Assembly (NCBI RefSeq): GCF_016894245.1
Contig: NZ_CP069792.1
Span: forward strand, 2,232,001-2,296,000
DNA length: 64,000 nt
Direction: 5' to 3'
Origin: Corynebacterium kroppenstedtii
GTDB lineage: Bacteria > Actinomycetota > Actinomycetes > Mycobacteriales > Mycobacteriaceae
Positions within the stretch are counted from its first letter, which is position 1. Each line of letters begins with the position of its first letter. The position numbers and the translations under genes were made by a program. Positions 9,118 through 17,172 of the stretch are shown here, in pieces. The notes below the pieces were generated by a model. That model was not told the origin of the DNA. It saw nothing but the letters and a program-made list of their open reading frames with translations, and ran no database searches.

Positions 9118-10314
9118 ATGATCATTCTTTTTTGTGGCACCGAAGCCCACAATGACGAACTCATTCGCGAAGCAACCACCCGCCTCCGTCGGTTCCGTCT
9201 GGTCGATGTAACTGAAAGTGGTGCAGCGGAACCGGCCTCAGTGGCCCAGGGTTCGATACCACGCGGTAAAAATCTCGAGCCGATTGTTCTCGCTCACTCA
9301 ACAAATGAACTAGTGCAAGCCCTCACCGCCGCGCATCACGAGAATCCTTCAGACGAGGGGGGCCAATCATCGTCGACCTCACCCGACAACCAGCTTCCCA
9401 CTGTCATCATTCCTATGACTGCGGGACGAGACCTCCATAGTATTACGGCATTAGCACAAGCGATCCAATGGTGGAAACGCAGCCGGCCCTCGGCGCGAGT
9501 GATTATTTCTGGACCGATCGGGAACTCAACGACACGCGTATCGGCTTTACGGACAAACATGCGCTCCCATCCAGCACATTCGTACGTCGTCGTTTCAGTG
9601 GCTTTAGATCCTTTTTTCGACGCTGATCTGTTCCGTGATGCCCGGCTGGCATGGCAGTACAGCAATTCTGAGACTTCTGTGGCCTTTGATGGAGCAGCTC
9701 CGAGCCTTTCTGAGGCTATTCACCGAGCGGAAATTCTCCTCGAAGACCAGATAAACGACCAGACGAACGAGTCCGACATGGAGCGAATCGTCATTCTTAG
9801 GGCAGACCTTCTGCCGCCGAATAAGGATGGTTATTGGGCCGATGGACCAAGCTATCACGAGGTCGCGTTATGGTCGCCGTCGGCACTCGCAGTGCTGATT
9901 GAGACAAATGTTGCTCGTGCTCGCGACGCTGCTGCCGACGTATTTAATTCCTCGGCAGAGAACTATGCAACTCATAACACTGGTGGCAATCAAAATTTGA
10001 ACGATCCATCATCACGCCAGAGCGACCAGTTCGTCCCCGTCGTGGGGTTGGAAGCAGCACTGTGGGCTGATCACGATTCGGGCTTCGCCCACAGCCATGC
10101 CCATGATGAGGATGATGCCGAGGGTGGGCATAACCCCTCACATAGTCATCCGCACAGCCACAACCATTCACACACCCACTCTCACCCCCATACACACTCC
10201 CACACACATTCCCATGGACATGCCCACCATCATCATGTCGAGCAATCCCATGCTCACGATCACTCACACAACTACTTCCACGAACACGAAGAGGACTCAT
10301 CTCACGGCCATTAG
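9118..10314 (+). CDS. CbiX/SirB-like chelatase-fold protein with His-rich tail, in the urease operon
   Basis: I read this as a two-repeat class II chelatase-like protein (CbiX/SirB/CfbA superfamily), a family that inserts Co, Fe or Ni into tetrapyrroles. Repeat 1: residues 1-150, with IILFCGTEAHNDELI at the place of the family's AHGS strand (Cys where the catalytic His is usual) and TVIIPMTAGRDLHSI at the second metal-site strand. Repeat 2: about 157-285, with DPFFDADLFRDARL, FDGAAPSLSEAIHRAE and SPSALAVLIETNVARA matching the C-terminal half of long SirB proteins. Residues 319-398 are a tail with 31 His in 80 residues. It sits between ureA and ureBC in an operon with no ureE, so I infer a nickel-storage or nickel-delivery role for urease. 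No cobalamin or siroheme genes are in the window. The family call is from motif recall, not a search. Confidence 0.7.
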   Translation: MIILFCGTEAHNDELIREATTRLRRFRLVDVTESGAAEPASVAQGSIPRGKNLEPIVLAHSTNELVQALTAAHHENPSDEGGQSSSTSPDNQLPTVIIPMTAGRDLHSITALAQAIQWWKRSRPSARVIISGPIGNSTTRVSALRTNMRSHPAHSYVVVSVALDPFFDADLFRDARLAWQYSNSETSVAFDGAAPSLSEAIHRAEILLEDQINDQTNESDMERIVILRADLLPPNKDGYWADGPSYHEVALWSPSALAVLIETNVARARDAAADVFNSSAENYATHNTGGNQNLNDPSSRQSDQFVPVVGLEAALWADHDSGFAHSHAHDEDDAEGGHNPSHSHPHSHNHSHTHSHPHTHSHTHSHGHAHHHHVEQSHAHDHSHNYFHEHEEDSSHGH

Positions 10315-10347
10315 ACCAATAAACCACCACTCGATCACGAGGACATC

Positions 10348-12540
10348 ATGAGCACTGCAAACAGATATATCTACGACGACGGAACAATCACTATTAACCC
10401 TGGTAAAAGGACAATAACACTAAGCGTCACCAATACCGGGGACCGGGCCGTACAAGTGGGAAGCCATTTCCACTTCTTCGAAGCGAATCGCGAGCTACTC
10501 TTCGATCGTCATCGGGCATGGGGTATGCACCTCAATATTCCAGCGGGATTAGCTGTACGATTCGAACCTGGCGATTCGAAAGAAGTGCAATTAGTTGATT
10601 TCGGCGGGCGCAGAATCCTGCATGGTTTTAGTGCTTTGGTGGAGGGCGCTCTCGACGATCCTGCCATTCGTGAGCGAGGTTTCCAGCGCGCACAGAAGCG
10701 CGGTTTTAAAACGGAATCTATACCTGATGATCATTTGCCTGCCGACCGGGGTCCGTACTCCATTTCCAGAGCGGAATATGGTTCCATTTATGGCCCGACG
10801 ATGGGCGACCGCATTCAGCTTGCCGACACCAACCTCATTATCGAATTAACTGCTGATGCTAATTCGCAATCGTATGGGGACGAATCGGTGTATGGCGGTG
10901 GCAAAGCTATTCGTGATGGGATGGCGCAAGACCCTCAAGCGCCTGATGCGGAATCCGTCGACACAGTAATTACGAGTGCACTTATCGTTGATGCGATGAC
11001 GGGGATCATTAAGGCCGATATCGGAATCAAAAATGGCCATATTGTCGGAATTGGCAAGGCGGGTAACCCGCATACCCAGGATGGTGTTGACCCTCAACTG
11101 ATCATTGGACCCAACACTGAAGTTATCGCAGGTGAAAACCGAATTGTAACGGCCGGCGGGATTGATTCGCATATCCATTTTATTTCTCCTCAGCAAGCCG
11201 AAGAAGGATTATCAAACGGAATTACGACCTTTTTCGGCGGTGGAACGGGGCCTGCAGAAGGAACAAAAGGGACTACCTGCACACCGGGAGAGAGTTCTAT
11301 TAGCATGATGCTGCGAGCTGCCGACGATATACCGGTCAATATAGGAGTGCTTGGCAAGGGATCAGGATCACTTCCCGAGGCTTTAGAGTCACAAATTGCA
11401 GCGGGGGCTGCAGGATTAAAAATTCATGAAGACTGGGGAGCAACACCAGCAGTGATCGACAATGCTCTCAACGTTTGCGACGAGCATGATGTTCAGCTTG
11501 CAATCCATACTGACACGCTGAACGAAAGCGGTTTCTTTGAGGACACACGCGATGCCATTGGGGACCGGACCATTCACACCTTCCACTCCGAAGGCGCTGG
11601 TGGGGGCCACGCACCAGATATCCTCCGCGTGACGGGGATGCCCTCAGTGCTCCCCGCGTCAACGAACCCTACTCTCCCCTACACGGTCAATAGCGCCGAA
11701 GAGCTCCTCGACATGGTGATGGTTTGTCACCATCTGTCTCATGACATTCCAGAAGACGTATCTTTCGCGGAGTCTCGCGTCAGACCCGAAACTATCGCTG
11801 CTGAGACGGTTCTTCACGATCGAGGAGTCATCTCAATTTTCAGTTCGGATTCGCAAGCAATGGGCCGTGTTGGAGAAACCTGGACCCGTGCTTTCCAAAC
11901 TGCACACCATTGCAAAGCAGAGCTCGGCCCCCTCCCCGAGGATCTGGAACCAGCTTTTGAGCGATCAGCGTCAACTGAGTCATCAGACTCCGAGGCCGAC
12001 GCCACGTCCATGTCGCGTAATGACAACCACCGGGTTCTTCGCTACGTCGCTAAAGTGACGTGCAACCCCGCGATCGCCGCCGGTGTCAACGACTACATCG
12101 GGTCATTGGAAGTCGGAAAAGTCGCCGATATTGTCTTGTGGCCGGTGGCGTCGGTTGCTGCAAAGCCCCAGCTCGTTATTCGCAGTGGTCATATTTGCTG
12201 GTCCTTAATGGGCGATCCCAATGCTTCTCTTCCAACCCCGGAACCGGTGGTGTATCGACCCATGTTTGGCAATCGCGGTCACGCACTTCCCCACAGCCGG
12301 ATCACGTTCATGTCTTCCGAGGCTATTAAAAACGGTGTGCCCGAGAAGCTGGGTCTCACTAGCACAGTTTTACCCGTTCACGGTTGTCGACACATCGGAA
12401 AGAAAGACATGGTGAGAAACCACGGGCTACCGAAGATAACCGTGGATCCCGATACGTACGAGGTTCGGGCAGACGGCGAACCGCTAACCATAGCGCCCGC
12501 GGACAAACTTCCCTTAGCTCAACTGCACTACTTGTTTTAA
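10348..12540 (+). CDS. ureBC: Urease beta-alpha fusion protein (UreB-UreC)
   Basis: Catalytic subunit of urease joined to the beta subunit in one 730-residue chain. Residues 1-102 are UreB ([40 protein letters not shown]). Residues 103-138 are a linker, and from about 140 the chain is UreC. All eight active-site residues of Klebsiella UreC are present at a constant offset of 141: His275, His277, carbamylated Lys358 (GLKIHEDWG), His387, His413, Cys460, His461, Asp501. No in-frame ATG or good ribosome site lies at the junction, so separate translation of alpha is unlikely. An added Ser/Asp-rich stretch (about 538-557) interrupts UreC just before [12 protein letters not shown]. The ATG has a GAGG site and lies 33 bases after the His-rich gene. 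Fusions of gamma with beta, or of all three subunits, are familiar; beta-alpha alone is unusual. Confidence 0.96.
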   Translation: MSTANRYIYDDGTITINPGKRTITLSVTNTGDRAVQVGSHFHFFEANRELLFDRHRAWGMHLNIPAGLAVRFEPGDSKEVQLVDFGGRRILHGFSALVEGALDDPAIRERGFQRAQKRGFKTESIPDDHLPADRGPYSISRAEYGSIYGPTMGDRIQLADTNLIIELTADANSQSYGDESVYGGGKAIRDGMAQDPQAPDAESVDTVITSALIVDAMTGIIKADIGIKNGHIVGIGKAGNPHTQDGVDPQLIIGPNTEVIAGENRIVTAGGIDSHIHFISPQQAEEGLSNGITTFFGGGTGPAEGTKGTTCTPGESSISMMLRAADDIPVNIGVLGKGSGSLPEALESQIAAGAAGLKIHEDWGATPAVIDNALNVCDEHDVQLAIHTDTLNESGFFEDTRDAIGDRTIHTFHSEGAGGGHAPDILRVTGMPSVLPASTNPTLPYTVNSAEELLDMVMVCHHLSHDIPEDVSFAESRVRPETIAAETVLHDRGVISIFSSDSQAMGRVGETWTRAFQTAHHCKAELGPLPEDLEPAFERSASTESSDSEADATSMSRNDNHRVLRYVAKVTCNPAIAAGVNDYIGSLEVGKVADIVLWPVASVAAKPQLVIRSGHICWSLMGDPNASLPTPEPVVYRPMFGNRGHALPHSRITFMSSEAIKNGVPEKLGLTSTVLPVHGCRHIGKKDMVRNHGLPKITVDPDTYEVRADGEPLTIAPADKLPLAQLHYLF

Positions 12541-12568
12541 TACGACACACCGGTGACGGCTTTGAACA

Positions 12569-13375
12569 ATGTCTTCTTCCAGTAATCTCAACGCGACTAT
12601 AAACAGCACTGATAGTTCTAGACAACAATCCATGTTTTCTGCGTTCCTATCAGCCCTCCAATGGACAGACACGGCGTTCCCTTCGGGAATGTACACGCTC
12701 TCGCACGGGCTAGAAGGGCTATCTCAGTGCCATTGGCTAGACAGGCCCTCTCTCACAGAGACGGTTCGCGAGCTTATAACCGACGTCGTCACCCCTACCG
12801 ACGGAATTGCGACGGCCCTGGCGTGGAACTGGGCTCAGGAGTGGCGGCAGCCTACGTCGGTCATCATGACCGCCAATACCCCATCGCACTCCGCAACGGG
12901 AACAACACTTCGAATGATCGACGAAGTTCTGCTGGCAACAAAACCCAGCGACAATGCACGACGCGGAAGTATGCGCGTCGGTAAACAACTATTGTCGATG
13001 GCCGACGATGTGTTGCACCCCGCTGAAGACACACCGCTAGGAACACTGATCAGCGACGTACGCAAAGGAAATATAATAGGTAACCAGGCAATCGTCGCTG
13101 GAGCCATTCATCATCACAACGGATTGTCTCAGGAAATGGCTGTGTCCTGTGAACTATTTTCTTTCGCTGCTGGAGCCTGTTCCGCGGCGGTTCGTTTAAG
13201 CGTGGCTGACCATATCAGTGCGCAACAGGTCGTGAGTGAGCTGGGATCAGACATCGCTGAATGTGCACATAGGTGTTGTGATTCGTCCATTGACGATATA
13301 GGAACATTAAGCCCTGCTTTGGATGTTGCGTGTGCGGCACATGAATCCGCCCCCGCACGACTATTCATTAATTAA
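12569..13375 (+). CDS. ureF: Urease accessory protein UreF
   Basis: Helper protein that, with UreD and UreG, forms the complex loading nickel into apo-urease and gates the GTPase activity of UreG. The 268-residue product shows the family signature FLSALQWTDTAFPSGMYTLSHGLEGL, here at about residues 26-50, followed by the all-helical body and the conserved GNQAIVAGAIHHHNGLS region. The N-terminus is about 20 residues longer than usual and Ser/Asn-rich; an in-frame ATG at 12632 (MFSAFLSALQ) would give a conventional start, and neither start has a strong ribosome site. It begins 28 bases after ureBC and ends 32 bases before ureG. Confidence 0.93.
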   Translation: MSSSSNLNATINSTDSSRQQSMFSAFLSALQWTDTAFPSGMYTLSHGLEGLSQCHWLDRPSLTETVRELITDVVTPTDGIATALAWNWAQEWRQPTSVIMTANTPSHSATGTTLRMIDEVLLATKPSDNARRGSMRVGKQLLSMADDVLHPAEDTPLGTLISDVRKGNIIGNQAIVAGAIHHHNGLSQEMAVSCELFSFAAGACSAAVRLSVADHISAQQVVSELGSDIAECAHRCCDSSIDDIGTLSPALDVACAAHESAPARLFIN

Positions 13376-13407
13376 TCATTACTAGTACGAAATGTGAGGA
13401 TTTCGCC

Positions 13408-14055
13408 ATGTCACATAACGGACCAGGACAAAAACAACATTCGATTTATCGCATCGGCTTTGGCGGTCCAGTCGGCTCAGGAAAGACGGCAATTATCGAG
13501 GCCCTAGTGCCCACGTTGATCGAGCATGGTCATAGCGTGGGAATCATCACGAATGATATCTACACCCAAGAAGATGCGAACCACATCCGTCGAGAATTAG
13601 ATGGAATCATCGACCCGGCGCGAATCGTCGGTGTAGAAACAGGGTCCTGCCCACACACGGCTGTTCGTGACGATCCGACAATGAATTTGATGGCGGCAGC
13701 GGAGATGGTGGAGCGTTTCCCCGATATCGATACCTTGTTGTTCGAATCCGGCGGGGATAATTTAACGCTTACTTTTTCACCGGCGCTCGTGGAAACATAT
13801 GTGTTTATTCTTGACACTGCGGAAGGTGACAAAATGCCTCGGAAACGGGGCCCGGGCGTCACGGAATCGGATCTCCTCATTATCAACAAGACAGATATTG
13901 CACCCTATGTCCGTTGTGATCTGGACAAGATGGTCGCTGACGCGAAAGAGGTGCGCGGTGGTCTCCCCGTGTTACCGACGAACGCGTTAACGTGTGACGG
14001 GCTCACCGAGCTTGCTGAGTTTGTGGAGACACAGCGAAAAGCTCACCAGGGGTAG
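13408..14055 (+). CDS. ureG: Urease accessory GTPase UreG
   Basis: GTP-hydrolysing metallochaperone that powers nickel insertion into urease. The 215-residue length is standard. The P-loop is GGPVGSGKTA (about residues 15-24), and the nickel-binding CPH motif is in ETGSCPHTAVRDD. The switch region is ESGGDNLTLTFSP, and the guanine-specificity motif is INKTD. The start ATG has a GAGG site. The stop is 3 bases from the GTG of ureD, so the two are translationally linked. As no ureE is present, UreG must receive nickel from another source; the His-rich protein upstream is the obvious candidate. Confidence 0.97.
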   Translation: MSHNGPGQKQHSIYRIGFGGPVGSGKTAIIEALVPTLIEHGHSVGIITNDIYTQEDANHIRRELDGIIDPARIVGVETGSCPHTAVRDDPTMNLMAAAEMVERFPDIDTLLFESGGDNLTLTFSPALVETYVFILDTAEGDKMPRKRGPGVTESDLLIINKTDIAPYVRCDLDKMVADAKEVRGGLPVLPTNALTCDGLTELAEFVETQRKAHQG

Positions 14056-14058
14056 GGC

Positions 14059-15114
14059 GTGACACCCCAGATCCCAGTGGAAAGCAACGCGTCCTCCCCC
14101 ACCTTTGCCTCCCTCTACGACACGGCGACTGAGCTTCCCATCCCCCCAAGGATCGCCGGGGAGCTTCGCAGCCAGCCACAATCCGGTGACCACAGACCAC
14201 TCCCGGTCGGTTCACCTGGCAAAGTCGGTTTTCTGTATGCCAGAGTGGACTCACCTGGGGATACGTCCGTGGTGGGTAGATCGGTCGTCGTGGAAAAAAT
14301 CGCGAAAGCTCCGCTTGCTCTCATGCGACCGCTGTACACGGACCCGCACCAGCCTGGCACACCACTGCTCTACATCATGACCACTGGTGCCGGGCTTGCT
14401 CACAATGATCGACATCTTGTTGATATTCGCGTCGGCGAAACACGACCAGCGTCGGCTCTTATCACCACTCAGGCGGCGACGCCTATACACCGAATGGATG
14501 TGGGGCTAGCGATACAACACGTCAGCCTGACTGTTGGCCCGGGGAGCACTGTCGAATATATGCCTGACCCCGTGATCCCCTATGGGGGCTCGCGCGCTCA
14601 TCTGTCTATGAGAGTAACCGCTGCTCACGAAAGCTGCGCCATCGTCAGCGATTGTATTGCGGCTGGGAGACTGGGACGCGGTGAGTGGCACCGCTACAAC
14701 GCGTTGTCCATGGAAACACGAATCGACCAACCGCGAGCCGGCCAACTACGTGACTTGGGGCGATTAGGGGAATCTGACTGCAGGCCTCTCGTTATCGATC
14801 GCGGGCTATTGCGTCCGCGTACGGGCAGTCGACTGCTCGGTATGCGCGACTACGGAGCATGGTCAAATGTCTGGATGGTTGCGCCTTCGTCGAAATCTGC
14901 TCAAACACTTCTCGGCGTGCTCCGACGCTTGCCGGACTCCGATTTCCCGGCATCAGTTCGGTGGGCTACATCTACTCTTCCCTACGAATCGGGGATCTGG
15001 GTGCGTATCCTTGCTGCCACTGCTAATGAGGCACAAATCGCTCGCGACAGGGTGTGGACCGCGGCGCGAGAAACCCTTCTTTCAACCCCAGCACCACGGT
15101 TGCGGAAGTACTAA
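14059..15114 (+). CDS. ureD: Urease accessory protein UreD (UreH)
   Basis: Scaffold that binds apo-urease and recruits UreF-UreG for nickel loading. The 351-residue product has the UreD pattern: LRPLYTDP-like MRPLYTDPHQPGTPLLYIMT, TTQAATPIHRM, VGPGSTVEYMPDPVIPYGGSR, AGRLGRGEWHRYNALSMETR. It is at the long end for the family (usually 270-300) with a Ser/Pro-rich N-terminal extension. The GTG start overlaps the end of ureG, whose last codons supply an AGGGG ribosome site. This is the last urease gene of the operon; the permease follows after 125 bases. Confidence 0.93.
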   Translation: MTPQIPVESNASSPTFASLYDTATELPIPPRIAGELRSQPQSGDHRPLPVGSPGKVGFLYARVDSPGDTSVVGRSVVVEKIAKAPLALMRPLYTDPHQPGTPLLYIMTTGAGLAHNDRHLVDIRVGETRPASALITTQAATPIHRMDVGLAIQHVSLTVGPGSTVEYMPDPVIPYGGSRAHLSMRVTAAHESCAIVSDCIAAGRLGRGEWHRYNALSMETRIDQPRAGQLRDLGRLGESDCRPLVIDRGLLRPRTGSRLLGMRDYGAWSNVWMVAPSSKSAQTLLGVLRRLPDSDFPASVRWATSTLPYESGIWVRILAATANEAQIARDRVWTAARETLLSTPAPRLRKY

Positions 15115-15239
15115 TTCTTTACACGTCTTTATCCCACCGGTCGCTGGTGATCATTTCCGCGCGGTAACGCGTTGTTTACCTAGGTCACCTAATATTCATA
15201 CAGCGGGAGCGTATTCGTGACATTGACCCCATAATTTAC

Positions 15240-16949
15240 GTGTCTATGACGATGACAGACACTCCCCCGGTTAATCCCGCAGCGACACCGGTCAATGAAT
15301 CTCAGAGCTTGAAAAACGACCAGAGCACTCCCACGCCACACCAGTCCCAATCCAATTTCGGCGACGACTATCCCCTCCGGTTCGCACCACGGCACTATCG
15401 GACTTGGGCAACATCGGCAGTCGCAGCGTCGGCACTTGGTGGCATCGCGTATCTTGCTGATTTCTCTATCGGGGCCGGGATTGGAATTGCGCACGGAACA
15501 GTGAACGCAGTCGGCGGAATTCTTATCGCAGCGATATTAATCTTTCTGTCGAGTTTTCCCCTCGCCGTCTATGCGGCTAAATACAATCTCGACCTTGACC
15601 TCATTACCCGTGGAAGCGGGTTCGGCTATTACGGTTCGGTCGTCACGAATATCATCTTCGCTTCGTTCACGTTTATTTTCTTCGCTACTGAAGGTTCAAT
15701 TATGGGGCAAGGACTCAAAATGGGTCTTGGCATCCCCCTATGGGCCGGGTATTTGGTCTCTTCGTTGATCGTCATCCCACTGGTTATGTACGGGATGAAG
15801 TCCTTATCAAGGATTCAGAAAGCAACAAATCCATTGTGGATTGTGATGATGGTGCTGCCCCTCATCGTTCTGATTATTCAGCATCCATCGAGTGTCCATA
15901 CTTTTGCTCACTACGCGGGAAATGGGCCCGGCCATGCGAATTTCGCGTCCATGATGTTGGCTGCCGGCGTGTGCCTCTCACTGACGGCACAAATTGCCGA
16001 AAACATCGATTACATCCGTTTTATGCCACCCAAAACCCCGGAAAACAAACGCAAATGGTGGACCGCGGTCATCCTCTCAGGACCCGGCTGGGTTATCTTC
16101 GGAGCCACCAAGCAAATCATCGGCGTTTTCCTCGCAGTGTACGTCATGGCTGTCCTCAATGACTCTCCTGGAACGGCCAGCGAGCCCGTCCATCAATTCT
16201 TCGCCATGTACACGAATATGATGCCAACCTGGCTGGCTATCACACTAGCTGTGATCCTCGTCGTCATGAGCCAAATCAAAATTAACGTCACAAATGCATA
16301 TAGCGGTTCACTGGCGTGGACCAATGCATATACGCGCTTAACTCGTCGCTATCCAGGCAGGATCGTTTTCGTCTTTGTCAATGTCGGTATTGCACTGTCT
16401 CTCATGGAATTCAATATGTTCTCCATGTTGAACTCCATTCTTGGGTTTTATTCCAATGTCGCTATCGCATGGATTTTCACGGTGGCCTCTGACATTGCAA
16501 TAAATAAGTATGTACTCGGCATTTCTCCCCGTTATCCAGAATATCGGCGCGGAATGATCTTCCCGATCAACCCTGTGGGAATCGGGGCACTATTACTCTC
16601 TGCCATCACCTCGATAGCTGCGTATTTCGGCGTGCTCGGCACGACCATTCAGCCTTACTCGGCACTCCTCGCAGCCGCCATTGCCGTCGTCGCAACGCCA
16701 CTGATTGCCATCATCACCCGTGGACAGTTTTATCTTCGTAGAACCGACGATGGCGTGGACTCCCCTCTTTTCGATGATCACGGAAATCCGTCGGACGAGC
16801 TCTTCCGATGCTGCGTCACTGGAGAAATGGTTGAACGTCCCGATGTTCTCGCGTCCGCTGTTCCTTCTTCTACAGGTGAGAAGCAGTACATTTCCTCGCT
16901 GGCTCTTACCACCGATCGGCACGGCCATCATGTTCTTCCGGTTGAGTAA
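15240..16949 (+). CDS. NCS1-family purine/cytosine/allantoin-type permease
   Basis: A membrane transporter of the nucleobase-cation-symport 1 type with about 12 hydrophobic segments between residues 60 and 500. The N-terminal stretch is hydrophilic and Pro/Thr-rich, then FGDDYPLRFAPRHYRTWATS leads into the first helix. Family-like features include ITRGSGFGYYGSVV, IAENIDYIRFMPP and INVTNAYSGSLAWTN. Length 569 is at the long side. Start uncertain: GTG at 15240 or ATG at 15246. Downstream of the urease genes and on the same strand, it may import a nitrogen compound whose breakdown gives urea, but this is inference; it could also move urea-unrelated nucleobases. A clear terminator follows. Confidence 0.82.
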   Translation: MSMTMTDTPPVNPAATPVNESQSLKNDQSTPTPHQSQSNFGDDYPLRFAPRHYRTWATSAVAASALGGIAYLADFSIGAGIGIAHGTVNAVGGILIAAILIFLSSFPLAVYAAKYNLDLDLITRGSGFGYYGSVVTNIIFASFTFIFFATEGSIMGQGLKMGLGIPLWAGYLVSSLIVIPLVMYGMKSLSRIQKATNPLWIVMMVLPLIVLIIQHPSSVHTFAHYAGNGPGHANFASMMLAAGVCLSLTAQIAENIDYIRFMPPKTPENKRKWWTAVILSGPGWVIFGATKQIIGVFLAVYVMAVLNDSPGTASEPVHQFFAMYTNMMPTWLAITLAVILVVMSQIKINVTNAYSGSLAWTNAYTRLTRRYPGRIVFVFVNVGIALSLMEFNMFSMLNSILGFYSNVAIAWIFTVASDIAINKYVLGISPRYPEYRRGMIFPINPVGIGALLLSAITSIAAYFGVLGTTIQPYSALLAAAIAVVATPLIAIITRGQFYLRRTDDGVDSPLFDDHGNPSDELFRCCVTGEMVERPDVLASAVPSSTGEKQYISSLALTTDRHGHHVLPVE

Positions 16950-16958
16950 CTAACGACA

Positions 16959-16994
16959 ACGGGGGTATCTCGGTGATCGACTACCCCTGTTTTC
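16959..16994 (+). terminator. Rho-independent terminator after the permease
   Basis: Nine-pair stem ACGGGGGTA/TACCCCTGT (one G-T pair), 14-base loop, then a T-rich tail. It closes the ureA-to-permease block and separates it from the lipoprotein gene. Confidence 0.75.
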
Positions 16995-17172
16995 TGATTT
17001 CTCGATACAGCTCAGTGCACCACAACATTTCGCATTGTTACAGTAAATACGGTAAAGCCCTTAAAAAGGTTCCATTGCCTACAGTTTTTACCTACAGTTT
17101 CCTCGTTCACGCACTGTTCTGTCGTCGCACGATGGGGACACCACTGGTGTTTCAACCCGCAGGAGAAGATAC

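Noticed and set aside
10130..10310. Regular CAC/CAT-rich repeats that look like a short tandem array
   Set aside because: They are the codons of the His-rich tail, in frame with the gene, not a CRISPR array or non-coding repeat.
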